Source: DASYTH01 sp035712165 (GTDB lineage Bacteria > Actinomycetota > Actinomycetes > Mycobacteriales > Pseudonocardiaceae). From it: a DNA stretch of 64,000 nt. The stretch covers positions 40,982-104,981 of the forward strand of contig NZ_DASTBH010000562.1 of assembly GCF_035712165.1 (NCBI RefSeq). The letters run 5' to 3'. The notes under the pieces were generated by a model. That model was not told the DNA's origin. It saw only the letters and a program-made list of their open reading frames with translations, and did no database searches. Positions 51,401-58,247 of the stretch are shown one piece after another (position 1 is the first letter of the stretch; each line of letters opens with the position of its first letter). The translations under genes were made by a program, and so were the position numbers.

Positions 51401-53228
51401 CCTGGACCGCCAGGTGGCCCTCAGCGTCCGGCTTGGCGTCGGCGAGCAGCTGCTGAGCCCGCGTGGACAGCGGCCGGGCGTTGCGTGCCAGGCGCTCGAA
51501 GTGCTGGCGCTGGAAGTCCTCAACCTGCGGTGTCTCGCCCGCTGGCGCGCCGGTGTCGGTTTCGCCGCCCGGCTCGCCGGGCTCGCCCTGCCCTCCGGCG
51601 GCGGCCCGCTTGGCGCGCTCGTCGACAACGGCCTGGTGTGCGTCGCTGCGCTGGCCAGCCTTGCCCAGCGCGGCGGCGCGGCGGGTCATCTCGTCGTCCA
51701 GCTCGGCCAGGTTGTCGTCGTCCAGCTCGGCGACAGCGGCGGCGGCCTGCCGCTTGTTCATCGTGGCAAGCTTGTCGGCGGACAGCTTCGGCGCGGCGGG
51801 CGCGGGCTCACCATCCCCCGTGTCACCCTCGGGCGCATGAGCCGTGTCACCACCCGCAGGCTCGCCCGCGCCGCCCGCAGGCTGCTGCCCCTCGGGGCCG
51901 CCCTCGGGGGTTTCGCCGGGTGCGCCGCCGTCGGTTTCGTCCTGGGGCGCTGGCTGGCCAGCACCGTCCTGCGCTGAGCCGTCCTGCTCGGGCTCGCCGC
52001 GCCGCTGGCGGGCCTGCCGCTTGGCCAGCGCGTCGTAGCGGGCGCTGTACTCACCCACCAGGTCGTCGATCTGGTCGGGTTCGAGCGTGTAGCCGCTGGT
52101 GTTCTTCTCGTTGTCGGCCACGTTCTCCAGGTCGGAACGCAGCTCGTTGGGGGTGATGCCTTCCTTCAGCAGTCCCCGGAACGCCTTGTCGCGGTTGTCG
52201 TCCTGGTCGCCTTCGAGGTCGCCCGCCTCGTTCTGGGCGAGGTCGGCCACATGCTGCTCGTCGGCGCCCTTCGGGTTCTCCGCGCGGACGCGGCCCTCGC
52301 TCTCGGGCTCGGGGAACAGGCCCTCGGAGTCTCCTCCGGCGACGCGGTTCTCCACCTTGCCCGCGCCCGGCTTCATGCGCGGGGCGGGCTTGTCCGGCTT
52401 GGGCGCCTCGGTGGTCACGCCCTCGTTGGGCGAGGGGGTCTTGCCCTGGGCGCGGATGCGCTGGGCGGTCTTGCCGCGCGGGCGCATGCCGGGCCGGATC
52501 GGCGTGCCCTTGGGGTAGCCCCAGTAGTTGGAGTCCTGGACGAACCGGGCCTTGTTCTCGATGCCGTCGGGCTCGCCGGACTTGATCGACTGAGACAGTG
52601 CCATGGGGTGGGCTCCGTGCAGGACCTGGCTGTACTCGTACAGGTCGGGGTCGTGCAGGAAGCGGGTGGGCAGCTTGGTGTACGGGTCGATGCCGTGGCG
52701 GGTCTTGGTGGCGTGGGGGACGTAGCCGATGGACCAGGCGGTGCGCTGGGGGCCGAAGAACTTGGCGTCGGCGTAGGCGCGGCGGCCATCCTCGGTTTCG
52801 AGGTTGTACCGGGTGCGGGCGAACAGCACACCGGCGTGCTCGGGCCAGGGGGTGCCGTCCACCTTCTTCTCGGGCAGGCGGCGGTCGCCGGGCAGCCACT
52901 CCTCGATCAGCTCGGGGTAGCCGATGGGCCGGTTCCAGTCGTGCCCCAGGCACGCCTTGGGTTCCAGCTCGCCGAGGGTGCGGGCGAACGAGCCGGGCGG
53001 GATGACGTCGCCCACCTTGTCGCGCACACCGGTGACGGCCACGAAGGACTCGGCCACGCCGATGTGGACGCCGTTCTCATCGACGTACTCGTAGGGGGCG
53101 TTGACCGCGCCGTTGGTGCCGGGTCCGGCGGGCTCGGTGAGGGCCACCGACTTGACCTCGATGCGCAGCGGCACCTCGGCCAGGGCGAGGGTCTTGTACT
53201 CCAGCCCGGCGGGCGCCTGCTCGGTCAC
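45420..53228 (-). CDS. Giant prohead protease / zincin fusion protein
   Basis: About 2,602 residues. GTG 53228 is chosen because GGAGGAG lies 6 bases ahead. Residues 1-230 match HK97-type prohead proteases: VTGVRDKVGDVIPPGSF, LGHDWNRPIG (H96) and TAWSIGYVP (S166). Then follow long Ala/Glu/Gly/Pro-rich regions and folded blocks. Two blocks share LxPGGxFxxxT...GxGIDW (near residues 1440 and 1916). Near the C-terminus THEYGHHLHN (H2441-H2445) is a zinc metallopeptidase motif, followed by ELVAELFTEW. The gene replaces the usual 200-300-residue protease. It may be processed during maturation or injected with DNA, like multi-domain polyvalent proteins; that role is inference. Confidence 0.85.
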   Translation of the reverse strand: MTEQAPAGLEYKTLALAEVPLRIEVKSVALTEPAGPGTNGAVNAPYEYVDENGVHIGVAESFVAVTGVRDKVGDVIPPGSFARTLGELEPKACLGHDWNRPIGYPELIEEWLPGDRRLPEKKVDGTPWPEHAGVLFARTRYNLETEDGRRAYADAKFFGPQRTAWSIGYVPHATKTRHGIDPYTKLPTRFLHDPDLYEYSQVLHGAHPMALSQSIKSGEPDGIENKARFVQDSNYWGYPKGTPIRPGMRPRGKTAQRIRAQGKTPSPNEGVTTEAPKPDKPAPRMKPGAGKVENRVAGGDSEGLFPEPESEGRVRAENPKGADEQHVADLAQNEAGDLEGDQDDNRDKAFRGLLKEGITPNELRSDLENVADNEKNTSGYTLEPDQIDDLVGEYSARYDALAKRQARQRRGEPEQDGSAQDGAGQPAPQDETDGGAPGETPEGGPEGQQPAGGAGEPAGGDTAHAPEGDTGDGEPAPAAPKLSADKLATMNKRQAAAAVAELDDDNLAELDDEMTRRAAALGKAGQRSDAHQAVVDERAKRAAAGGQGEPGEPGGETDTGAPAGETPQVEDFQRQHFERLARNARPLSTRAQQLLADAKPDAEGHLAVQGVQGDRRIRELQNAGLAFGNADENGSVKLTPLGAQRRRELAGTDGAGPEQGTPEGTSGGTPEGTDQGVDTGDAGQPAGDEPSTQDGTEDTGGDIPAGEDMPPEDIAPAGDGLPEPGQVPPRTPLNERGDSYDEQGNLIEGNGRFGDAENAALDALHDHDETALTEALDQLRAGSFVDLTMADGTHVRRSESTAPLAAELVNSDPAEARRRILEWAATANGRHQADTRNQHLAQVAAYDALDDAELDAEEARLLQQRADFAADDASPYDTVLWENGIMLRALEESRRKRGEQTLPGAEDAEPEQPDGAVITADEIADAEELADASHGVREADDGAVEVDDDVAARQDRVAGLLTQASTAAGLDLSTRDDNQLRADRADVVAELRLQTYLEARRRKQNGDTTGEDPVSPDDAGTTTGRRASGEITDSEDEGKPPAPPGPPTRPGVAGAAEDFADALELPEGPERAEAVERTRARLASSLRRSRSDTDAVKALRALMDGPADPTPQELRDAAEAIRADARARRNENARNRRTARRFERERLRSLLGQIEAEMSNRGIEYDTAPEDLATPDNDGALPGGAVNPTAGTWVHRVERIEWAGQQNDVAEVTGSHYSASVTTPQGRRATYEWAVTDDQGNTVASGSGETPDTASAQAAIEIALATQAKLGNLPADAHLPTANLPTDSSRRPAEEITAAMDAVRERLTRPGRPVNPITGRPDPLTSAGVTTRPATRRAFDSSADVRAHLTHRIATMDDRDRAGFLNKTLDDIRWDDVTLTPGGQFMVVTRASDRSPALFSTTHGLYVSPADGMSVVRMGKADLLKYGSLLETIRDDNGRGIDWTVEAGPEMNAQLNELDFGNGVTGLSGLTQVATRTIAMDKLRAGKWQDKLVRQVTAASIGNDGVNNWTRRDYTKSTHRVLDLTLANGFGRKQDAEDRKTLAIADGAELLANMGAPDAAAVLLRRRATELRDQYGTTADDKGANLLEAMAIGILGTYSPVRSSGDRAVNLRMGERLTFADPETGGVRTFRALSPMRSEGGSYGGSTALVVDESSGKLYDAKIGNAVGGGQRISLYNRSVAEGRGYADFTNDLGSSGFAVTGPGEPVPTTRDELREAATADASIFGQDVLDAAADTLPESAAERANRRGAAPDGERPPRRTSPRAPRRQAPKPEDVKPVPGEAYLADVQGQHRQNYMGGDFSLADEAGPNGFASLDEARQWAREQSATMPDLDKRGTPGYMLVRVADDPAFTEAGGARLSPGGHFIITKDALVIHARTGGAVWGFGPTMEGTTFSTRDSATAVADYLERGRFDGQGIDWSAPRDRLVTQTRAVLGSRTTGEKLQPGALVARAAITDMLANTKTAPKGDDLDSMRNVLDALDRLGVGIRNAPNPDAFTVYENRLKTNRYVALSGQRVQGEDMVAANSKAGERIAKKVRDEFRIAEALGQAAPLDAVRRLNRVADSIGDEKITDANGKDYTPAADLRALAKQITDTWDSDNPSPLGRLLRNDSRGTIRPRRPIEIEPTGAVNSTEDALQRAEREAERLTRTLARYPLRLDRDDNGDLRARFGLNEIISDGYGEKISINADGSIEIVWPQDRVGRMRLYLPPGSWDYDPNTDDALPDASGVGTPDSGDGGDPAREALTKLADFREKTAKKVADLLGATLKPGGSTSIDDANYDPGYVMAQNVINYVQLGEFDKATQGVRVLNRFYRANLRSDFDGEDVVNQIDSLSVADEVLADAAPFAPAVGGTPEKRAAVNDLMFTITADGDPSVVRDLKRILLYDGGIEGAKPETLANYSLDTQVMKVAGTALDNPDDMTDEGKGWFSQSGLGLLDRTLTHEYGHHLHNMLIKTDSTRNQRMMEEIAESMGIGLRGDERGFGAQDWVPSRQSTIIARVGTYAATNHFELVAELFTEWRGKKDGASEPAQIVGKYLGNPNAGAPELNAQRPPAAPNLPETGDQQRADREARTQDFFGGNNDTEQTATQTAEGVNEDDNQAANA

Positions 53229-53275
53229 GGTGATCTCCTCCAGCCGACTCGGGCTGATCGTATGGGCGCGGTGCG

Positions 53276-53485
53276 TCACGGCCGGTCAGGCGCGCCCACG
53301 GGCCGATCGAACAGCGCATAGGGCTCGACGAACTTGCCCTCGCAGGCGCAGTTGACGTACTCCGTGCAGACGCCATGGTGGTGACGCCAGCGCCCGTGTC
53401 CGCACGTGACGCAGGGGTCCTGGGCACCAAGGTCGTCCGGACCCATGAGCTGAGGGTGGTTCAGCTGAGCGCGGGGTAGTAGCAT
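53276..53485 (-). CDS. Zinc-finger-type small protein, leaderless
   Basis: A 69-residue protein with CVTCGHGRWRHHHGVC and NCACEGK, close in layout to the Cys/His cluster of the product at 3985-4434. ATG 53485 lies where transcription from the promoter at 53492-53521 should begin, so it is probably translated leaderless. It precedes the giant gene in the same transcript. Its stop overlaps an alternative GTG of the giant gene. Confidence 0.68.
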   Translation of the reverse strand: MLLPRAQLNHPQLMGPDDLGAQDPCVTCGHGRWRHHHGVCTEYVNCACEGKFVEPYALFDRPVGAPDRP

Positions 53486-53491
53486 GCCTGA

Positions 53492-53521
53492 ATGCTAGCC
53501 GCTCTGACAGCGGCAAGTCAA
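53492..53521 (-). promoter_or_regulatory. Dyad-spacer promoter on the - strand
   Basis: Reading the - strand: TTGACT, an 18-bp spacer with GCCG and CGGC dyad, TAGCAT. It starts right at the stop of the 2H phosphoesterase gene and would drive the small zinc protein, the giant protein and perhaps the capsid gene. Confidence 0.75.
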
Positions 53522-54832
53522 TCAGAACAGGCTGTACGCCTCCGACACCGCACGCGGTCCCGCCGGGGGCTCGTCGTCCTCTTCCTCTTCGTCGTCCACC
53601 GGCGCGTCGTCGTCACGTTCCAGCTCGCCGTCGGCGTTGATCGACCAAATGAAGTCGTCCACCAGCGCCTGCTCGTAGGCGTCGTCCTCGTCCTCGATCG
53701 GCTCGTCGCCGTCCTCGTCGTCGCCCTCGGGCGCCGTCGAGGTGAACTCGTTCATCAGGTCGAAGTCGGCGTCGGGGTCGGCCATGAGCATCGCGGCCTT
53801 GAACTCCTCGACCGAGATGGTGGCCGCGTCCTTGTGGCCATGCGCGTGTGGACCGGGCCAGGTGCCGGTGGCCAGCTTGTGGATGTTCGCGGTCAGCCCG
53901 TCGAGGATGCGCGGGTTGTGCACGTACTTCATCAGGTGACGGCGCAGCCGCCGGAAGTCGCCGGGGGTGCCGGGCCGCCACTTCTTGCGCCCCTCGCCGT
54001 GCGCCCAGTACTCGCGCAGCTTGGCCGCGTTGGGGTTGGGCGACATCACCTTCGTCTCGAAGGTCTCCCACTCCTCGATCGACTTCGAGTCGGCCGAGGT
54101 CCACTGGTCGGGCAGCAGGTTGGTGGCGCCGAGCGCCTTGGCCCGCTTGACGATGTGCGCCTTGGCCTTGGCCTGGTCCTTGGCGCGGCCGAACGCCTTG
54201 ATCGCGTTGCGCAGGTCGCTGACGTTCGCGATCGGGAACGAACCGTCAGGGAGCGCGTTGCCGGACTTGGCCAGCTTCTCGCGCTCGCCGGTGCCGACGG
54301 TCCGCTTGGTCTCCAGGTGTTCAAGCATGCTCAGACCCTTCTGCATCGGCTCGCCCAGCGGGAAGTCGTAGTGATCACCACCCAGGGCCACGCGCAGGCG
54401 GTCGAAGATCACCGAGCCGGTGAACGACAGCTTGTTCTGGTTGACCCCGTAGCCAGCCGTGACGTGCGGGATGAACGGCTCGTGTTGATCGTCGCCGCCG
54501 AACTGGGCCAGCTCGGCACGCAGCGGGCCGAGCACCGTGGAATCGCCCACCAGGTAGACCGCGCAGGGCTCGCGGTCGCCGTGCCCGTCCGGGTTGAAGG
54601 TGGCGTGGCCGAACACGCGGGTCTCGACCGGGGGCAGCATCACCGCGACGTTGGCGGCGGCTGCGGCGATGGCGTTGCGCTGCCGGTTGTCCATGGTGGA
54701 CACGTCGCTGCCGAGGTAGACCAGGGTCAGGTGCATCTCCTCGGGCTTGTCCCCGCGCGGGACGGCCAGGGCTTCGGCGTCGTCGGCTCGTGGAATGAGC
54801 GCGATCATGCCCCCGGTCTGCTCGTCTGCCAT
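53522..54832 (-). CDS. 2H phosphoesterase-like head-region protein
   Basis: A 436-residue protein (ATG 54832; a TTG at 54907 would extend it). Residues 30-130 hold the two HxT motifs of 2H phosphoesterases: MHLTLVYLG (H34, T36) and FIPHVTAGYG (H123, T125). Next comes ALPDGSFPIANVSDLRNAIKAFGRAK (about 155-180), a segment common in actinophage capsid-region proteins. The C-terminus is very acidic. A 2H enzyme could open cyclic nucleotides (anti-CBASS-like) or act on RNA; sequence cannot decide. Confidence 0.78.
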   Translation of the reverse strand: MADEQTGGMIALIPRADDAEALAVPRGDKPEEMHLTLVYLGSDVSTMDNRQRNAIAAAAANVAVMLPPVETRVFGHATFNPDGHGDREPCAVYLVGDSTVLGPLRAELAQFGGDDQHEPFIPHVTAGYGVNQNKLSFTGSVIFDRLRVALGGDHYDFPLGEPMQKGLSMLEHLETKRTVGTGEREKLAKSGNALPDGSFPIANVSDLRNAIKAFGRAKDQAKAKAHIVKRAKALGATNLLPDQWTSADSKSIEEWETFETKVMSPNPNAAKLREYWAHGEGRKKWRPGTPGDFRRLRRHLMKYVHNPRILDGLTANIHKLATGTWPGPHAHGHKDAATISVEEFKAAMLMADPDADFDLMNEFTSTAPEGDDEDGDEPIEDEDDAYEQALVDDFIWSINADGELERDDDAPVDDEEEEDDEPPAGPRAVSEAYSLF

Positions 54833-54886
54833 GCCGGTCATCATCACAGCAGGACGCGGGGTTACGTGGCAGGCGCGCCCGGTCGA

Positions 54887-54915
54887 TTGACGTGCGTAAA
54901 AACGCAAGGTAACCT
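54887..54915 (+). promoter_or_regulatory. + strand promoter with inverted-repeat operator
   Basis: TTGACG, a 17-bp spacer and TAACCT. The spacer is TGCGTAAAAACGCAAGG, an inverted repeat that matches 16 of 17 positions with the sequence just after the tra-module -10 at 58.87 kb. It points into a short gap with no gene but a terminator. Confidence 0.65.
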
Positions 54916-54921
54916 GGGGTT

Positions 54922-54996
54922 CTCACGGCATCACCGTCTCCACGACGGGTTGTTCGTGCGGAACCGACAGACCCCGGCCCGGCGGCCGGGGTTTCG
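54922..54996 (+). ncRNA. Candidate small RNA
   Basis: From the promoter at 54887-54915 a transcript of about 75 bases would run to the terminator at 54971-54996 with no reading frame of note. It can form ACGG/CCGT and CACGA/TCGTG hairpins before the terminator stem. It is antisense to the leader of the 2H phosphoesterase gene. This is predicted purely from signals. Confidence 0.45.
54971..54996 (+). terminator. Hairpin with TTT tract
   Basis: A 9-bp stem (ACCCCGGCC with GGCCGGGGT), CGGC loop, followed by TTTCGTCGTT on the + strand. It also lies directly after the MuF stop on the - strand and may act in both directions. Confidence 0.75.
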
Positions 54997-55000
54997 TCGT

Positions 55001-56392
55001 TCAGGGGGTCTGCTCGGTCTCGCTCGTGAACACGGCGCGCAGCCCGTCGACACCGGCGCCGAGCACTTCGAGCGCGGCACCACTGGGCAGGATGACCGCC
55101 GCGCCGTTCGCTCCGGCTGCCACACCGATCACCGCTCCGGCGGGGATGAGGACCGCCAAAGTAGTAGCGGTCGTCGCGGCCGGGGCCAGCGCGAGCACCA
55201 GCGCCGAGGGCAGGGTGACCATCTGGCCAGGGACCGCGTCCACCTGGTCGGACAGCGTCCGGTAGCCCACGATGTCGCGGCCGAGGGTGACCAGCGTGGC
55301 CACCGGCGGCAGCCCCATCCCGGTCGGTGCGGTGATCAGCACCGGCCCGTCAGGCGCGGCGGCGGCCTTGCCGAGCGCGGTGCGCAGCGTGTCGAGGGCC
55401 TCGCCCGGCGCCTGCCGGTCGGTGGCGGCGTCGAACACGCGGGCCAGGCGACGCTTGACGGTCTTGTCCGGCTTGCGGAACAGCAGCCCGCACCGGCAGT
55501 TGGCGACCTCGCCCCAGCTGGCGGGCAGGTCGGTGGGGTCGCCGGGGAAGCGCAGCTTGAACTTGCCGACCTGGAACTTGTCGCCCAGGCGACGCACCTG
55601 GCCGTCGGCGCCGGTGGGGTGGGCGTGGGTGCGCCGCACGCGCTCGTCTCGCCGGGACAGCCACTGCGCGTGGGTGACGCCGAGACGGGCGGCCTGCCGG
55701 TAGGCGGCGTCGTTGGCCAGCGCGTTCGCCAGAGTCCGGCCCGACATCAGCACCCAGTTGCCGCCGCGCCGGTGCGCCTCCTCGATCCGGTCGAACACGT
55801 CGTCGAGGTTCTCGGCGTTCTCGTCGGCGTCCAGGATGGCCTTGCGCAGCTCGCTGGCGTGTCGGTCGGCCACGCCGAGGATGCGACTCACCGCGTCCTC
55901 GACAGCCTGCGCGATCTCGCCCTCGTCGAAGCTGCCCAGGTCTGGCTCATCGCCGGAGCCCAACCGGGTCGCGGTGTCCTTGGCCGCCTCAGTGGCGATG
56001 TGCAGCGCGGCGGTGGGCAGCTGCTCGCGCAGCTCGTCGCCGACCTTGGCGGGCAGGATGTAGTCGGGGTCCAGGGCCTTGGTGGATACCATCGGGGTAC
56101 CCGGCCCGGTCCTCGTGACCGGGCTTTCCTTGTGTTCGACGTCCCACCAGCGCGTGCCCTTGCGGCCCTTCGGCCCCTTCAGGCGGGCGCGGACCACGCC
56201 GATCGTGCGGTCGAGGTACGCCTGGAGCGGCTTGGTCAACTCCTCCTCGGCGCGGCGGGCGCGGGCGTCGGTGACGGCGGCGAGCGCGTCGCGGACCGGT
56301 CCGGGCGCGGGGCTGGGGAGCGCCTCGCGAACCCGCATTTTCGCGGGATTCAGCTCCGGTAGGTCATCGCCACCCAGCGGTCGCGAGCCCAC
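55001..56392 (-). CDS. MuF-like minor head protein
   Basis: A 463-residue protein. SRRDERVRRTHAHPTGADGQ (about residue 258) and GEVANCRCGLLF (about 310) are the MuF/phage head morphogenesis motif. The N-terminus is helical; the last 110 residues are hydrophobic Ala/Val/Leu repeats (TLAVLIPAGAVIGVAAGA), perhaps a membrane-active or ejected segment. It follows portal, as in most phages, and probably stabilises the DNA exit. The GTG at 56392 overlaps the portal end by 29 bases. Confidence 0.88.
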   Translation of the reverse strand: MGSRPLGGDDLPELNPAKMRVREALPSPAPGPVRDALAAVTDARARRAEEELTKPLQAYLDRTIGVVRARLKGPKGRKGTRWWDVEHKESPVTRTGPGTPMVSTKALDPDYILPAKVGDELREQLPTAALHIATEAAKDTATRLGSGDEPDLGSFDEGEIAQAVEDAVSRILGVADRHASELRKAILDADENAENLDDVFDRIEEAHRRGGNWVLMSGRTLANALANDAAYRQAARLGVTHAQWLSRRDERVRRTHAHPTGADGQVRRLGDKFQVGKFKLRFPGDPTDLPASWGEVANCRCGLLFRKPDKTVKRRLARVFDAATDRQAPGEALDTLRTALGKAAAAPDGPVLITAPTGMGLPPVATLVTLGRDIVGYRTLSDQVDAVPGQMVTLPSALVLALAPAATTATTLAVLIPAGAVIGVAAGANGAAVILPSGAALEVLGAGVDGLRAVFTSETEQTP

Positions 56393-57962
56393 CTCGGTCT
56401 CGCGCGCCGCCCTGCTTACCCTCCAGCTCGGCCTCGACCACTACCGCCTTGCCGTCCAGTGCCCCGGACACGGCCCGGCCGCCGCTGGCGGCGAGCCGCA
56501 GCTGGCGCGAGTTGTTGATGTTCTCGGCCATCCGGGCGCCGAGCTGGCTGCCCTCCTCGGCGCCCGCGCGGGCCTCGGCGGACGGGTCGGCCGCGACGCC
56601 GGAACCGAGCATCTGGAGCTTGATCACCTCGGCGACGTCGTCCGGGTCGCCCGCCGGAACGGTGCCGCCGGGCAGGTAGACGACGCGACTCCATGGCTGG
56701 TTGAACGGCGGCTTACCCGCGATCTCGCGCCACTCGTCAAGGGTGATGCGGCCCTCGGCGAAGTCGGCGGCGGCGCGGTCCACGTCGGTGCGCTCGTGCC
56801 GCTTGAGCAGCCACAGGTCGTCAAGGTCGTGCCGGAAGAACAGGGCGTCGTCGTAGGCGCCGGTGAGGATGTCCAGCTGGTCGTCGAGCATGGCCCACAG
56901 CGGGACCAGGGTGTCTTCCTGCCAGTTGGCCTTCTCAGCGTCGGCGTTGTCGAAGGTGCGGCCGGACGCGTCGCCCAGCACCGACTCCGGCGTGCCGAAC
57001 ACGATGCTGATCTCTTTGCGCATCCGGTCCATGGTTTCGGACCACTGGGTGTCCCTGGGGTGGTTGGACGTGTCCACCCACTCCATGGCGTCGGCCTGGA
57101 TGGCGCTGGTGCGCCCGGCCGAGGCGGGGCCGCCGTTGAACCGGGCTTCGAGGATCTGCAAGGTGTCGTCGCGGACCTGGCCCTTGACGGCGAGGATGCC
57201 GCCGGGGCGGCCGTCCTGCTCCATGAACCGGCGGTTGTAGAGCCGGGCGGCCTTGTCCAGGTCGGCGGACAGTCCGGCCGCCTGCGTGGGGCTCATGCCC
57301 CGGAACATCAGGGTGGGGTGCGGGCTACGCAGCCACAGGACGCTGCTGGGCTGTTCGCCGAAGCTGGCCTTGGGATCGAACCGGGGCAACTCGTTGTACG
57401 GTCCGCTGGCGTCGTTCACGGTCACCCGGAAGGCGCCGAGCGGATCCACCTTCTCGCGGCCGTCGGCGAGACGTTCGCGAACAGGCACGATCTCCACCAT
57501 GTCCGGGTCGAGCAGGTTCAGCAGCCCGATCGAGCCCGCGCGAGTGCGGATCACCTCGACGAACACGCCGCGCGAGGACAGCAGCCACTGCGCGATCAGC
57601 CGGTAGCGGAAGACCTTGGCGCGCTCCCACGGGTTGGCCTGCACGTTGAACAGGTGGGTCAGCCGGGTGGGGTCGGCAGCCACGGGCACGGGCTCGCCCT
57701 TGTCCGGGTCGCCCTGCCGGATGACGATCTTCCGCGCGATCGAGGCCGAGGCGATGACGTGCACTGCCCGGTAGATCCACGGGTTGACCTCGAAGCCCTC
57801 GCGGACGGCACGGTCGGTGTTCCAGTCCTGCTGGTAAGGCTGGCCGACGACGACGTACTGGCGGAAGAAGGACCGGACCCGGCCCGAGAGTCCCTTGGTC
57901 TCCCTGCCGAGGGCACCGGCGATCTTGCGGCGAAGGGTGGGCGCCAAGGTCCGTCGTGCCAC
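56364..57962 (-). CDS. Portal protein
   Basis: A 532-residue protein of HK97-type portal make-up: NPWIYRAVHVIASASIARK, PWERAKVFRYRLIAQWLLS, RFMEQDGRPGGIL, RKEISIVFGTPESVLGD and NADAEKANWQEDTLVPLW. The C-terminal 60 residues are an acidic, disordered tail. It forms the 12-fold DNA channel. No terminase gene lies upstream where it would normally be; two small genes and then the divergent tra module come instead. Confidence 0.93.
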   Translation of the reverse strand: MARRTLAPTLRRKIAGALGRETKGLSGRVRSFFRQYVVVGQPYQQDWNTDRAVREGFEVNPWIYRAVHVIASASIARKIVIRQGDPDKGEPVPVAADPTRLTHLFNVQANPWERAKVFRYRLIAQWLLSSRGVFVEVIRTRAGSIGLLNLLDPDMVEIVPVRERLADGREKVDPLGAFRVTVNDASGPYNELPRFDPKASFGEQPSSVLWLRSPHPTLMFRGMSPTQAAGLSADLDKAARLYNRRFMEQDGRPGGILAVKGQVRDDTLQILEARFNGGPASAGRTSAIQADAMEWVDTSNHPRDTQWSETMDRMRKEISIVFGTPESVLGDASGRTFDNADAEKANWQEDTLVPLWAMLDDQLDILTGAYDDALFFRHDLDDLWLLKRHERTDVDRAAADFAEGRITLDEWREIAGKPPFNQPWSRVVYLPGGTVPAGDPDDVAEVIKLQMLGSGVAADPSAEARAGAEEGSQLGARMAENINNSRQLRLAASGGRAVSGALDGKAVVVEAELEGKQGGARDRGGLATAGWR

Positions 57963-58039
57963 CGCGTTCTCCCCTCACCTGATGTCCGTGCTGGTGGCGA
58001 GCGTAGCTACCAGGGGGTGCGTTCTTGCGCAGGCGCGCG

Positions 58040-58073
58040 GCGACCCCCGGTCAACGAGCTGGCCGGGGGTCGC
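58040..58073 (-). terminator. Hairpin between small gene and portal
   Basis: An 11-bp stem (GCGACCCCCGG with its complement) with a 12-base loop lies 12 bases after the 32-residue gene, before the portal gene. No U-tract follows, so it is more likely an attenuator or mRNA-stability element. Confidence 0.5.
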
Positions 58074-58085
58074 GGTGGGGGTGGA

Positions 58086-58184
58086 TCAGCTCGCGCCGGA
58101 GCCGGTCTTGGCCACGACGGCGTCGTAGACCTTGTCGGCGATGGCTTCACCATCGTGTCCGGCACCGTTGTCCGTGTTGAGCAT
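58086..58184 (-). CDS. 32-residue protein ahead of portal
   Basis: An ATG at 58184 with a very strong ribosome site (GGGAGGAAGG) opens 32 codons ending in TGA at 58086. The product is acidic at the start and helical (GEAIADKVYDAVVAKTG). It is the first gene after the promoter at 58.22 kb. The strong ribosome site and promoter support translation; the role is unknown. Confidence 0.6.
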   Translation of the reverse strand: MLNTDNGAGHDGEAIADKVYDAVVAKTGSGAS

Positions 58185-58216
58185 GGTTGGCCTTCCTCCC
58201 GGTTGGTGTCAGTCGG

Positions 58217-58247
58217 TTAGCAAACCAGTAAACAACCGGCTTGTCAA
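58217..58247 (-). promoter_or_regulatory. Dyad-spacer promoter, left half only, - strand
   Basis: Reading the - strand, TTGACAAGCCG is intact but the right half is GGTTTGCTAACC, like the promoter at 41.17 kb. The -10 is weak (TGCTAA or near). Followed by ACCAACCGGGAGGAAGG ahead of the 32-residue gene. It should start the portal-MuF transcript. Confidence 0.6.

Noticed and set aside
54922..54990. tRNA gene in the 54.9 kb gap
   Set aside because: The sequence has no acceptor stem pairing and no GGTTCRANYCC T-arm; a small RNA fits better.
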